Shown here: in pieces, positions 1-8,020 of the stretch | How the letters are laid out: every line of letters starts with the position of its first letter | Position numbering within the stretch: position 1 is the stretch's first letter | From: Baffinella frigidus | Lineage: Eukaryota; Cryptophyceae; Cryptomonadales; Baffinellaceae | Reading direction: 5' to 3' | Assembly (NCBI GenBank): GCA_026770585.1 | Contig: MU647272.1 | Coordinates: forward strand, 51,015 to 66,328 | DNA length: 15,314 nucleotides | Program-made: the position numbers and the translations under genes | Notes under the pieces: model-generated | What the model was told of the DNA's origin: nothing | The model's database searches: none | The model's input: the letters and a program-made list of their open reading frames with translations, nothing else

Positions 1-266
1 GATTGGTCGGGGGTCCGAACACGATTGGCCGGGGTCCGAACACGATTGGTCGGGGTCCGAACACGATTGCTCCAAACACGATTGGTCGGGGGTCCACCAA
101 CTTGAATCCTGAACCTTGGGTTGCGCGCGCTCCAAACACTTGAGGGGGTTGGGGCCACCATCGTCGAGGGGGTCCACCATCGTCGAACACTGGAGGGGGT
201 CCAGCAACCTGGGCTCCAAACACGATTGGTCGGGGGTCCACCATCGTCGGGGGTTGGGGCGCACAG
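1..266. repeat. GC-rich minisatellite upstream of exon A copies
   Basis: Positions 1-110 hold a 21-22 bp unit built around CACGATTGGTCGGGGTCCG, repeated about four times with one shortened copy. From 120 to 260 a related, scrambled set of words (GGGGGTCCACCATCGTCG, TCCAAACAC) recurs. I see no exon here, although earlier exons of the long gene should lie in this direction. Confidence 0.8.
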
Positions 267-536
267 GTTGGTGGAAGCAACGGAGGGGGGCAACAAACTG
301 CCTAGATCCATCTACGAAATAGCCCCTGAAAAATACGAGATTGAACCTGAGATATACGAAACGGACCCGGAAATATACGAACTGGACCCTGAAACCCCTG
401 GACCCTACACCTAGGTGGGTGGAAGCAGTGGTGGAGGCAACAAACCCGCGCGCTCGATCTACAAAATGGACCCTGAAATCTGCGAAGTGGACCTTGCAAC
501 CCCTCAACCCTGAACCCCTAGACCCTAATGCAAAAG
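267..536 (+). pseudogene. Two tandem partial copies of exon A
   Basis: Copies start at 267 (after CACAG) and at 415 (after CCTAG). Both begin like exon A at 537 (GTGGGAGGAAGCAATGGAGG). The first has an extra G in its poly-G stretch, shifting the frame before SIYE, and then expands the coding word for YE-x-x-PE about five times (roughly 312-392). The second is open through SIYKMDPEICEVDL, then dissolves into heptamer-like sequence. Neither has the exon A 3' end or donor, so both look like 5'-half pseudo-exons, although alternative use cannot be excluded. Confidence 0.65.
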
Positions 537-3500
537 GTGGGAGGAAGCAATGGAGGGGGCAACAAACTGGCGCGCTCAATCTACGAAATGGACCCTGAAA
601 TCGAAGAGGAGATCGCTGAGTTCCTCGAAATCAGCTCCAAGTAAACCCCACACCCTAAACCCTAAACCCTAAACCCTAAACCCTAAACCTTAAATCCGAA
701 CCCCGAAACCCTAAAACCCACACCCTAAACCATAAACCATAAACTCTAAACCCTAAACCCCAACTAAGCCCGAAAACCTAAACCCTAAACCCCAAACCCC
801 AAACCCCAAACCCTGTCGCAGGCCGGACCGCTTAGAATCCAAGAAGGGGTCGAGCGTCCACATGCAGGTGACCCCAACCCTAAACCCAAGCCCTCTTGTC
901 CCAGATCTTTCCTGTCCCATCAAGCATTTTTTGCTCGTGTGATGCAAAATATGTCATACACAAACCGTGTATGTGGTTGCTTGACCTCTCGCGCCATCCC
1001 TGCTTAGACACAGCCTCTGTGGGGGTGCGCTCAGAATCCAAGAGGGGGTCGAGCGTCCACATGCAGGTGACCCCAAACCTAAACCCTAGACCCTAAAACC
1101 TAAAACCTAAAACCTAAAACCTAAACCCCACACCACACACCACACACCCCAAACCCCAAACCCTCATCCCTTAACCCTCTCTATTTTGCTCTCTCGCAGG
1201 AAATGCTGAAGTTCTTCAACACCTACGCGCGCTGTAGATCATTGTCGAACCTCTCCCGCCTAGCTACTGGCCGCTTTGGTATTAATGCAGGTCTTTTTCG
1301 AGCAGGAAATGCTCAAGTTCTTCAACACCTACGCGCGCTGTGGATCATTGTCAAACCTCGGTATGTTGGTATTAATGCAGGTCTTTTCGAGCAGGAAATG
1401 CTGAAGTTCTTCAACACGTATGCGCGCAGCACGGTTGGCTCTGCCGTCGGCTCCCGGTAACCCCAACCCCTTCAAACTCTACACCCCAACCGGAACCCCC
1501 CCCCCCCCTTAAACTCTTCACCTCGGTACGAATTCAGTTGACCCTAAATCATAAGCCCTTTGGGTGTTTGGTGTCTGGTGTCTGGTGTGTAGCGATCGGA
1601 ACCTCCGCGCTCCCGGTAACCCTAAATCCATCTAGGAACATACCAGAATCTGTCCACATAAAAAGGCGTAAGATAGCATCATTTTATGCCTAAAATGGCA
1701 TATACACCCTCATCTTCGGCGTCGGAAGCCTGAGATAGCGGGACAGAGTCTGTCTTTTTCCGAAATTAACATGGTTTGGGGTTTGGGATACCAGGTTTCG
1801 GGTTCCGGGTTCCGGGTTCCAAGACATGGAAGGTTGAGGGTTACGAGTTTCGGGTTTATTCGAAGGGAACGGAGTAGGGTGCCGTCACCCTATTGCGTAC
1901 CCCTCTGCATACAACACCTAGCGATCAGAAGCTGGTTCACACGGTGGACTACGAACCTTTCATCAAAAGTCAACTTACCAAAAGACAATTGACGTTAAGG
2001 CTTTTCTAGTGCAAATTGGTCACGCATCACCCTAAAACCCAGTCCCGACGAAACCCTCGGAGTCCACCGTGTGGATGGGCGTGCCCGCTCTGGGGTTTAC
2101 GGTTTGCGCTAGCATAGCGCAGGCATGGCAACATTCAGGGCAACCCTTGGTCCCTCCGCAGGCATCCTAAACCTTGAACCCTAAAACCTGAACCCTAAAT
2201 CCTGAACCCTGAACCTGAACCCTAAACCCTAATCCCTGACTCTTGGTCGCTCCGCAGACACATCGACCTGGACTGCCTCCGAAGGCTCCTGAGAGACATG
2301 TTCCCCTCTGATGGCTTCACCAACGAGCAAACGACTAGCTGCAGCATGCTACCTGAGCCCTACGGATTCAGTAAAATTTAGCTAATGACCAGCTCAAGAT
2401 TAGAGAAATACAGGAGGTGTTCCCCGCCTTCAACCCTCAACACTACACACTACACACTACACACTGCACACTACGCACTACGCACTACACACTACACTCT
2501 ACACACGAAACACGAAACACGAAACACGAAACACGAAACACAAAACACTAAATCCGTGGTCGCTCCGCAGGCACATCGACCTGGACTGCCTCCGGAGGCT
2601 CCTGAGAGACATGTTCCCCTCTGATGGCTTCACCGACGAACAAATCCAGGAGGTCTGTTGGTTTAGGCTTTAGGGTTTAGGACCTGGGTTTTGGATTAAC
2701 GTACAGGTTCAGGAGGTGTTGGGGTTTAGGGTTGAGGCTTAGCCACGCCAGAATGGTCGAGGGAAACCGACGCCTTATCCGCGCTAGATCTGGCGCGGTT
2801 CACTTAAGAATTCAAGGAATTTCCCTTGAAAGATGTCAAAAGTGGATGTTTCGAGTGCCCTGGCGTGGAGGGTTTCATACTGATCGACAACGAGGCTCTC
2901 TCCGACTGTTTTCAGGGTTCGGAGCTAAGGGTTTAGGGTTTGGGATTTTGAAAACTCGAGCGGGTGCAGGAGGTGTTAGGGTTTAGGGTTGTCTAAAATC
3001 CCAAACCCTCAACCCCTGGCCCTATAAAGGGTTTAGGTTTCCTGCCCGCACGTCTGCCCCTGGTTGACGCTCATCATTGGGGTTTGGGGGGGCGGGGGGA
3101 GAGGGGGGGGAGAGACTGAACCCTCAACCCCTAACCCTTAACCCCTTCACCCCCTCACCCCCTTCACAATTCTTAAAAATCACGAGGTTTTCCCTGTCCT
3201 CCGCACCTACCGGGGACATGGATTAATACCAACGGGCTCCTATTCGAGACTGGTCCTGGGAACCACGAGGTTCTCCCTGACAGCACCTACCAGGGGGGGT
3301 TGGTGATGGCATGTGAAGAAGGGGTTCGTATTGATCCACGCTGACGTGAGACCTCTCACTCTCTTTCCCCGGGTAAACCCTATACCCTACTCCCTGAACC
3401 TCACCCCCCTCGCAGGGGTTTATGCTGATCGACACGGAGGGCTCTCTCTCTCTCTCTCTCTCTCTGGCTCTCTCTCTCTCTCTTTGTCTCTCTCTCTCGC

Positions 3501-5075
3501 TCTCGCTCTCGCTCTCGCTAACTCTCTCTATGGGGCATCAGGGGTTTATGCTGATCGATACGGAGGGGGTGGGCAAGATCTCGTTCGATGTTTTCTCGGA
3601 GTGGTGGACCAACATGAAGGTCCTAACCCCCAACCCCTAAACCCGAATCCCGAATCCTTATAACCCGAAACCCTGAAACTTGAAACCCTAGACCCTCAAC
3701 CCCAAGCTCCAAGCCCCAAGCCCCAAACACCAAACACCAAACCCCAAACACCAAACACCAAACACCAAACACCAAACACCAAACACCAAACACCAAACAC
3801 CAAACACCATACCCCAAACAGGTTTCGGACACGCTGGGGCTCCAGATGGAATGGCTCAAAGCGCTCCAGTCGGAGGAGCTCCAGGTTCTTTACTCAACCC
3901 CCCCCTGGAATCAATTCCAGTTGCTTTACTTTACATTCTCCTCCTGAGGCGCCTGGGGACAGAACTTCTATCGTAGAGATAAATATCCTATCTGATAGGC
4001 CCGCCTCACCACTCGAGGCGGGCCAAGCCCTCTTTTTAAAAGTCGGTTGTAGGCGCACGTCCAGGTTTGTACGGGAGTTGGTCACGTCCCCTAAAAAATA
4101 AATATGTATATAATACATAAATATGTATATAATACATTTAAGCTTAAACCCAAGAAATCGTAAGAATACCGACTTGAACAAACACAAATACAAGATTCAC
4201 GTTGTAGGGAAAATGTGAGTTCATTCTCGTGCATACCCCCCTGCCGCGAAGTGCCCTCCCCGGCTCGATTTGATTTGATTTGATTTGATGCGGGTGTGTG
4301 ACAAACACGGCGCAACCCCCCTTTCAGCAGATGAATTTTCCCCCCCTTATCCCAACCCCTTAACTTTCAGGAGGTCCAATATCGTCAAGACTACTTAGCA
4401 GCGGCCGAAATTTCCCCCCCCTGGATGTCTGGGGGAAATGCGGTTAGAATCCAGTGCAAATGGATAAGATTCTAGGACAAATCGTGTAGATGGACTGTAT
4501 CCGTGAAGCCCCCGGTGGCTGCTAAGTGGCACGCGCCTCTGCCTGGCACCGCAAGAACTTGAAATGTCGTGTGGAGGACCCAAAATGCTAGTCTCTTTCG
4601 TCCTGAATCTCAACATTTGTACTACGAGGTGGACGACAACGCCCCCCAAAAATCCCAAAAAAATGGGAACGCCCCCCAAAAACACGCGGTTGGATACCCC
4701 TCGCTGAGCCCCAACATTTGTATCACGATGTGGAAGACAACATGCCCAAAAATAGCCCGTGTCTAGATACCCCTCGCTGTTTAGATACCCTAAACCCTAA
4801 ACTCCGAAACGTGCAGGAGGAGCGGCTGAATATGTTGTTGCGCTGTTTTTTTTCCAAAGTTTTTTGCTGAGCCCAAACTCCGAAACTCGCAGGAGGTCCA
4901 ATATCGTCAGACACGCGCCTCTGCCGTGTTGTTGTTTCCTAAGCGCAAACCGCGAACCTCGCAGGAGGTGCAGTTTCTGCAGACGCGCGCGTCGGCCTGG
5001 CACCGCAAGAACACCTGGCGCAGGTCCGCCCCCTGAGATAACATATTTATATATATTTGTGTATCTGTGCATATT

Positions 5076-5125
<50 letters not shown>

Positions 5126-5461
5126 CATTTATTTCTACAGGTATATACATATTTATGTATACATACACATATTTATTTCTCAGAGAAAATGGGCGTCGGC
5201 CTGGCACCGCAACAACACCTGGCGCCGGCCCTCGCTGGAATTCAGGGTGTTACGTGACCAAATTGTACCAGAAAATCCTGAAAGTTAATTACCTCAAGGC
5301 AAGTTGACTTTTGATGAACGGTTCGTAGTCCACCGTGTGGATTGGACCTCCTGCAAGCCTCTGCAGGCTCGGCCTGGCACCGCAAGAACACCTGGCGCAG
5401 ATCCGTGACCGTCCGTCCCCAGAGACAATAAATAAATAAATTTACATATTGATTATATATA

Positions 5462-5502
<41 letters not shown>

Positions 5503-7901
5503 ATGTATATGTATACACATTTATTTCTCAAAGAAAATGGGCCTCTGCCTGGCACCGCAAGAATACCTGGCGCAGGTCCGTGACTGTCCGTCCCCAGAGA
5601 CAACAAATAAATAAATTTACATACACATTTATTTATTGTTTATATTTATTTATGTATACACATATTTATTTCTCAGAGAAAATGGGCAAAGCTCCCAAAA
5701 ATCAATTGCGTTGTACTGAACCCCCCTTGAACAACTTCAAATCAAACAAAAGACACTCAACCCCCAATCAAAAACACCTCAAACCTCGAGCAACAAAATC
5801 GTACTCCCCAAACCCCCTCAAAATCTCTACTGCAAACCCAGGTGGAAGGAGCGAATGAACTTCCTGCTCCATCTCCGCCACATGGGGAAGCACCTTCTGG
5901 TCACCCTCAACCCCAAACCCTAAACCCTAAGCCGTGTACCCTAACAATTCAGGGTGCGAAAACCCCTTACCCCCAAACATAACCCTTCACCACAAAACAC
6001 CAACCCCTAAACACTTAACACACAACACTAAACACTGAACTCGAAACCCTAAACCCTGCTCCATCTCTGCCACATGGGGAAGCACCTTCTGGTGACCCCT
6101 CACGTCCCTAAACCTTACAAACTTTAGGGTGCGAAAAACCCTAACCCCTGAACGCTAACGCCTGAACCCTGAACCCTGAACCCTAACCCTAAACCCTAAA
6201 CCCTAAACCTTAAAATCCTAAGTCTTTAGGATGTGAAAAATCCTAACCCCTAAACACTAACCCCTGACCCCTAAACCCTAAACCCTAAACCCTAATCCCT
6301 AAACGCTAAACCCTGAACCCTGAACCCTAACCCCAAAAACCTAATCCCTCATCCCTAACCCCAAATACCAAACCCTGATCCCCACGCTCCAAACCCTAAA
6401 CCCCGAACCCCGAAAAAGGCGCGCGCGGATCACTTTGCAAAGAAGCACTACTTTCGGGTCTGGACGCAGAATCGGACCGCGCAGTCGGTGCGCGCCCCCC
6501 TCAATAAAGCTGCCATTTTTTTATTTAGAAGGTCCGTTTATGGATGGACACCGTCCATTTATGGATGTATACCGTACGTTTATGGATTTGCAGCGTCCGT
6601 TTATGTACAACGTCCGTTTATGTGCACCGTCTGGTTATTTTAGTATACGTTGTATACGTGGTGATATACCACTCTGGGCAGGTGACTTTTCGACATCTTC
6701 TTGTCTCGTGTCGCATCCCCTGAGTCTATCATGGAGTTAGAGGGTCCGTTCATGGATGTACACCGTCCATTTATAGATGTACACCGTCCGTTTATTCGAA
6801 CCGTTCGTTCACGGATGTACATGGTCCGTTTATGGATCCGTTTATCGATGTGCACCCTCCGTTTCTGTGCACCCTCCGTTTATGGATGTGCGTCTTCCGG
6901 TTATTTCATCGTCCGTTTATGGATATGCACCGTCCGTTTATGCGCATCGTCCGTTGATGGATATACACCGTCCATTTATGGATGTATACCGTCCGTTTAT
7001 TCGCACTGTTCGTTTACGAGTTGGACACGACTCGTACCAATTTTTGCATTCGTGCCCGAATTAAAAAGATCCGTTTGCCCCCTCGCTATCCGACCAAGGG
7101 TGTCCATTAGAAGAACGCCCCGGTTGCTGAGCATATACCCGAAATCCGAAACGAACCCCGAAACCCGTAATCTCTCAACCGTGAAATCCTAACCCACCAA
7201 CCCTGATCCCCAACGCCAAACCTGAACCCCAAACCCCAAACCATCCACCACCAACCATAGACCATAGACCATAAACCATAAACCATAAACCCCAAACCAT
7301 AAACCCCAAACCATAAACCATAAACCGTAACCCTACACCCTACACCCTACACCCACAACACTCCTCAAACACTAACCCCCCCCCTACCCCCACCAGTCGT
7401 CGACGCGTGAGCTCGCACGAAACATGTCGCGCCTGACCACAGACGGCGCAAGCTCCTTCGGATCGCGCCCCTCCGCCCGCGCGCCCACCGCCCCCAGGTG
7501 CGTCCATTCATTTTCCCGGTAGTAATTCGTGAGTCCATTTATTCCCCTGGTAGCAATTATTACGTCGGTTTATTTTCCTGGTAGTAGTTAATAATTCCTC
7601 GGTAAAAACACATATGTATTCGTGGTCGATTTATGTTGGTGTCGCGGCTGACGACGGACGGCGCAAGCTCCTTCGGATCCCGCCCCTCCGCCCGCGCGCC
7701 CACCGCTCCGAGGTGTCAAACCCTGAACACGAATCACTCAATAATAAATCATAAGTCATAAGAAATAATAAATGATTTGATTTGATTCGTTATGTGTTTC
7801 GAATCTGATTTGATTTGATGCGGTGTGGCAGGTCGCCGCGCGGCTCGCCGCAGAAGACAGCAGGCGCCTCCCCAAGGCAGAAACGCATCATCGGATTCTG
7901 A
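537..7901 (+). CDS. Multi-exon gene, 3' part: degenerate EF-hand pair plus Trp-rich helical region and basic tail
   Basis: My exon chain is join(537-640, 822-867, 1395-1456, 2571-2652, 3542-3619, 3822-3884, 4965-5023, 5842-5899, 6419-6487, 7397-7497, 7832-7901): 792 nt, 263 residues plus TGA. Each exon has AG before and GT after, and all ten junctions keep phase, which is strong evidence for one real gene. Residue numbers refer to this fragment; its 5' end is missing or unrecognised. Residues 1-34 are Gly-rich then acidic (SIYEMDPEIEEEIAEF). Residues 51-98 resemble a first EF-hand with its loop lengthened and acidic ligands lost (EMLKFFNTYA ... HIDLDCLRRLLRDMF). Residues 99-124 are a second EF-hand: DTEGVGKISFDVF fits the loop, but Val replaces positions 5 and 12, so calcium binding is doubtful. 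Residues 119-207 are helical and basic with spaced Trp (W119, W120, W135, W157, W163, W166, W199), reminiscent of Sfi1 centrin-binding repeats, an inference. Residues 208-263 are a Ser/Pro/Arg tail. Function unknown; a cytoskeletal or centrin-related role is possible. Confidence 0.75.
641..821 (+). repeat. Intron A-B made of telomere-like CCCTAAA heptamers
   Basis: Between donor AA|GTAAAC and acceptor TGTCGCAG nearly the whole 181-nt intron is CCCTAAA and one-base variants (CCATAAA, CCCCAAA, CTCTAAA). At 654-688 five nearly perfect units stand together. The orientation is C-rich on the + strand. Confidence 0.85.
868..1199 (+). other. Intron B-C, 5' part: second exon B copy, foreign insert, heptamer repeats
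   Basis: At 1029-1075 the 3' half of exon B recurs (TCAGAATCCAAGAGGGGGTC onward) with its donor CAG|GTGACC. Its 5' half is replaced by a 28-bp dispersed repeat (1001-1028) whose relatives lie near 8900 and 10340. Positions 895-1000 are unique, AT-richer sequence. Positions 1076-1165 are CCTAAAA/CCCTAAA-like heptamers and CACACAC variants. No separate gene is seen. Confidence 0.65.
1200..1394 (+). pseudogene. Two 5'-half copies of exon C
   Basis: At 1200 and 1306 the first 33 nt of exon C (GAAATGCTGAAGTTCTTCAA and on) recur after AG acceptors. They run into a shared non-exon tail (TGTAGATCATTGTCGAACCT, or TGTGG...) instead of the real 3' half. The stretch before each copy, GGTATTAATGCAGG...TTCGAGCAG, is duplicated at 1278-1305 and 1367-1394, showing that intron and exon start were copied together. 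The intact exon is at 1395-1456. Confidence 0.75.
1457..2257 (+). other. Intron C-D, 5' part: mosaic of heptamers, insert and repeat element
   Basis: A fragment like the exon C end with its donor (CGCTCCCG|GTAACCCTAAATCC) recurs near 1607-1628. Positions 1630-1765 are unique sequence. At 1771-1860 heptamer-like DNA runs in the opposite, G-rich orientation (GGTTTGGGGTTTGGGAT, GGGTTCCGGGTTCC). An inverted-repeat element occupies 1937-2074 and C-rich heptamers 2167-2240. No open frame looks coding. Confidence 0.55.
1937..2074. mobile_element. Putative short inverted-repeat element, related to 5245-5340
   Basis: The ends are inverted (CACACGGTGGACT at 1937 and AGTCCACCGTGTG at 2061-2073). Most of the interior (1937-2030) reappears in reverse complement at about 5245-5340, where the outer 40 bp differ at only about two positions. 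This is a dispersed family rather than chance. No target duplication was identified and no protein is encoded. Confidence 0.55.
2258..2330 (+). pseudogene. 5' copy of exon D, lacking the last codons and donor
   Basis: After TCCGCAG, 73 nt match exon D (2571-2652) almost exactly, coding HIDLDCLRRLLRDMFPSDGF and then TNEQ. The copy breaks off before IQE and its donor, running into ACGACTAGCT. The preceding TGGTCGCTCCGCAG is also shared with the intact copy, so intron end and exon start were duplicated together. Ten to eleven bases like the exon D 3' border (CAGGAGGTGTT) recur at 2411, 2710 and 2977. Confidence 0.75.
2430..2552. repeat. ACACTAC and ACGAAAC 7-mer tandem arrays in the intron
   Basis: Positions 2440-2502 are tandem CACTACA/CACTGCA/CGCTACG-type heptamers. 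From 2503 to 2552 the unit shifts to ACGAAAC. Both are seven-base units, like the CCCTAAA units elsewhere, so they may be diverged telomere-like repeats that re-amplified locally. Confidence 0.7.
2653..3415 (+). other. Intron D-E: G-rich heptamers, degraded exon E copy, small duplication
   Basis: Positions 2660-2750 and 2925-2996 carry TTTAGGG-orientation heptamers; after 3000 the orientation returns to C-rich. At 2871-2909 a diverged copy of the exon E start codes GFILIDNEALSD. A direct duplication of about 30 bp around CACGAGGTTTTCCCTG occurs at 3181 and 3262. It could encode HEVFPVLRTYRGHG but no splice border is convincing. Poly-G-rich sequence lies at 3080-3110. Confidence 0.55.
3416..3541 (+). 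pseudogene. Exon E copy broken by a CT/CTCG microsatellite
   Basis: After acceptor CTCGCAG, 3416-3442 reproduce the exon E start and code GFMLIDTEG, the first part of the EF-hand loop. From 3441 the sequence becomes CTCTCT with TCTG, TTTG and CTCG interruptions to about 3525. The rest of the loop and the donor are missing. The intact exon follows at 3542. The microsatellite leaves frames open as Leu-Ser runs, but I read it as intronic. Confidence 0.75.
3620..3821 (+). repeat. Intron E-F: heptamers ending in a CCAAACA array
   Basis: CCCTAAA-like words at 3625-3720 pass into a near-perfect tandem array of the variant heptamer CCAAACA at 3723-3808, directly before acceptor CCCCAAACAG. The array homogenised around one variant, implying local slippage or unequal exchange. 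Confidence 0.8.
3885..4370 (+). other. Intron F-G, 5' part: hairpin and AT-rich tandem repeats
   Basis: A perfect 10-bp stem (GGCCCGCCTC with GAGGCGGGCC) and 7-nt loop lies at 3998-4024. A 19-bp tandem duplication, AAATATGTATATAATACAT, lies at 4100-4137. TTTGATTTGATTTGATG lies near 4270-4290 and has a relative near 7806. A C-run and polypyrimidine tract precede the acceptor-like TTTCAG at 4365-4370. No coding frame is supported. Confidence 0.6.
4371..4925 (+). pseudogene. Partial exon G copies upstream of intact exon G
   Basis: Acceptor plus 5' half of exon G (GAGGTCCAATATCGTCA...) occurs at 4371-4407 and 4893-4925. A middle fragment (ACGCGCCTCTGCCTGGCACC) occurs at 4531-4556. At 4817, after GTGCAG, a different exon-like start codes EERLNMLLRC and resembles exon H (KERMNFLLHL), but it runs into poly-T without a clear donor. 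The intact exon G is 4965-5023 (EVQFLQTRASAW and on). The run AACGCCCCCCAAAAA is duplicated at 4640 and 4669. Confidence 0.65.
5024..5700 (+). repeat. Tandem repeat of exon G 3' half plus AT-rich intron start
   Basis: The exon G 3' half (CCTGGCACCGCAAGAACACC and on) recurs with cores at 5200, 5373 and 5548. Each is followed by TGACCGTCCGTCCCCAGAGA-like and AAATAAATAAATTTACAT-like sequence, and most are preceded by ATTTATTTCTCAGAGAAAAT. The unit is about 175-205 bp; a last unit near 5660-5690 lacks the exon part. Between cores lie (GT)n at 5090-5122 and (TA)n at 5455-5512. The copy at 5373 changed its donor from GCAGGTCC to GCAGATCC. Confidence 0.8.
5245..5340 (-). mobile_element. Inverted copy of the 1937-2030 element
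   Basis: Read on the minus strand this matches 1937-2030, strongly at 5301-5340 (AAGTTGACTTTTGATGAACG onward) and more loosely to about 5245. It sits between two exon G-derived repeat units, so it interrupts that tandem array. Confidence 0.55.
5900..6418 (+). repeat. Intron H-I: telomere-like array with a partial exon H copy
   Basis: Mostly CCCTAAA/CCCTGAA/CCCCAAA heptamers. At 6056-6091 the 3' part of exon H recurs (LLHLCHMGKHLL, Arg changed to Cys) with donor CTG|GTGACC. A word like TTTAGGGTGCGAAAAACCC occurs three times, near 5948, 6123 and 6224, marking larger duplications in the array. Confidence 0.8.
6529..7018. repeat. 21-bp minisatellite in intron I-J
   Basis: The degenerate unit CGTCCGTTTATGGATGTACAC repeats in two blocks, 6529-6642 and about 6745-7018, separated by about 100 bp of unique sequence. 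Because the unit is seven codons long, several frames stay open (for example a 163-codon frame). I treat these as non-coding, since the block lies between two well-supported exons and frame is not specifically conserved. Confidence 0.8.
7130..7380 (+). repeat. Telomere-like heptamers at the end of intron I-J
   Basis: CCATAAA and CCATAGA variants (7250-7325) give way to CCCTACA (7330-7352) and then to a poly-C acceptor tract ending CACCCCCACCAG at 7396. Confidence 0.75.
7498..7831 (+). other. Intron J-K with a 3'-half copy of exon J
   Basis: At 7641-7712 the later two thirds of exon J recur (SRLTTDGASSFGSRPSARAP), with the donor kept as CCGAG|GTGTCA. The preceding intron sequence CCCGGTAGTAATT/CCTGGTAGCAATT is itself repeated at about 7516, 7548 and 7577. 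AT-rich 7739-7772 and TGATTTGATTTGATT words precede acceptor GTGGCAG. Confidence 0.7.
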
Positions 7902-7916
7902 GTTTCACGTAGCATC

Positions 7917-8020
7917 CTTCCTCCGAAAGGAAGCACGTCAAGCTTCCTCTTCGCCGAAAGGAAGCACATCAAGCCCCCCTCCCCTGTACAGAGCCATGCT
8001 TCCTCCGAAAGGAAGCATGG
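7917..8020. repeat. Three stem-loops just after the gene's stop
   Basis: CTTCCTCCGAAAGGAAG occurs at 7917-7933. A loop variant occurs at 7943-7964. An extended version with a 10-bp stem (CCATGCTTCC, GGAAGCATGG) lies at 7994-8020. They begin 16 nt after the TGA and would lie in the 3' UTR. An effect on transcript ends or stability is inference. Confidence 0.6.

Noticed and set aside
2385-2624. 79-codon frame of THYTLHT repeats
   Set aside because: Translation of ACACTAC and ACGAAAC tandem heptamers; its last part reads exon D in the wrong frame.
3181-3290. Possible extra exon coding HEVFPVLRTYRGHG, duplicated
   Set aside because: No clear acceptor and donor, and exons D and E already join in phase to give a correctly spaced EF-hand.
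3623-3859. Minus-strand frame rich in FGVWCLV repeats
   Set aside because: Translation of the CCAAACA heptamer array; it overlaps exon F on the other strand.
4797-5207. 136-codon minus-strand frame
   Set aside because: Spans CA/TA microsatellites and lies antisense to exon G; composition explains it.
6701-7192. 163-codon frame with VYG/RPF heptapeptide repeats
   Set aside because: The 21-bp minisatellite keeps several frames open at once and lies between two well-supported exons, so coding is not needed to explain it.
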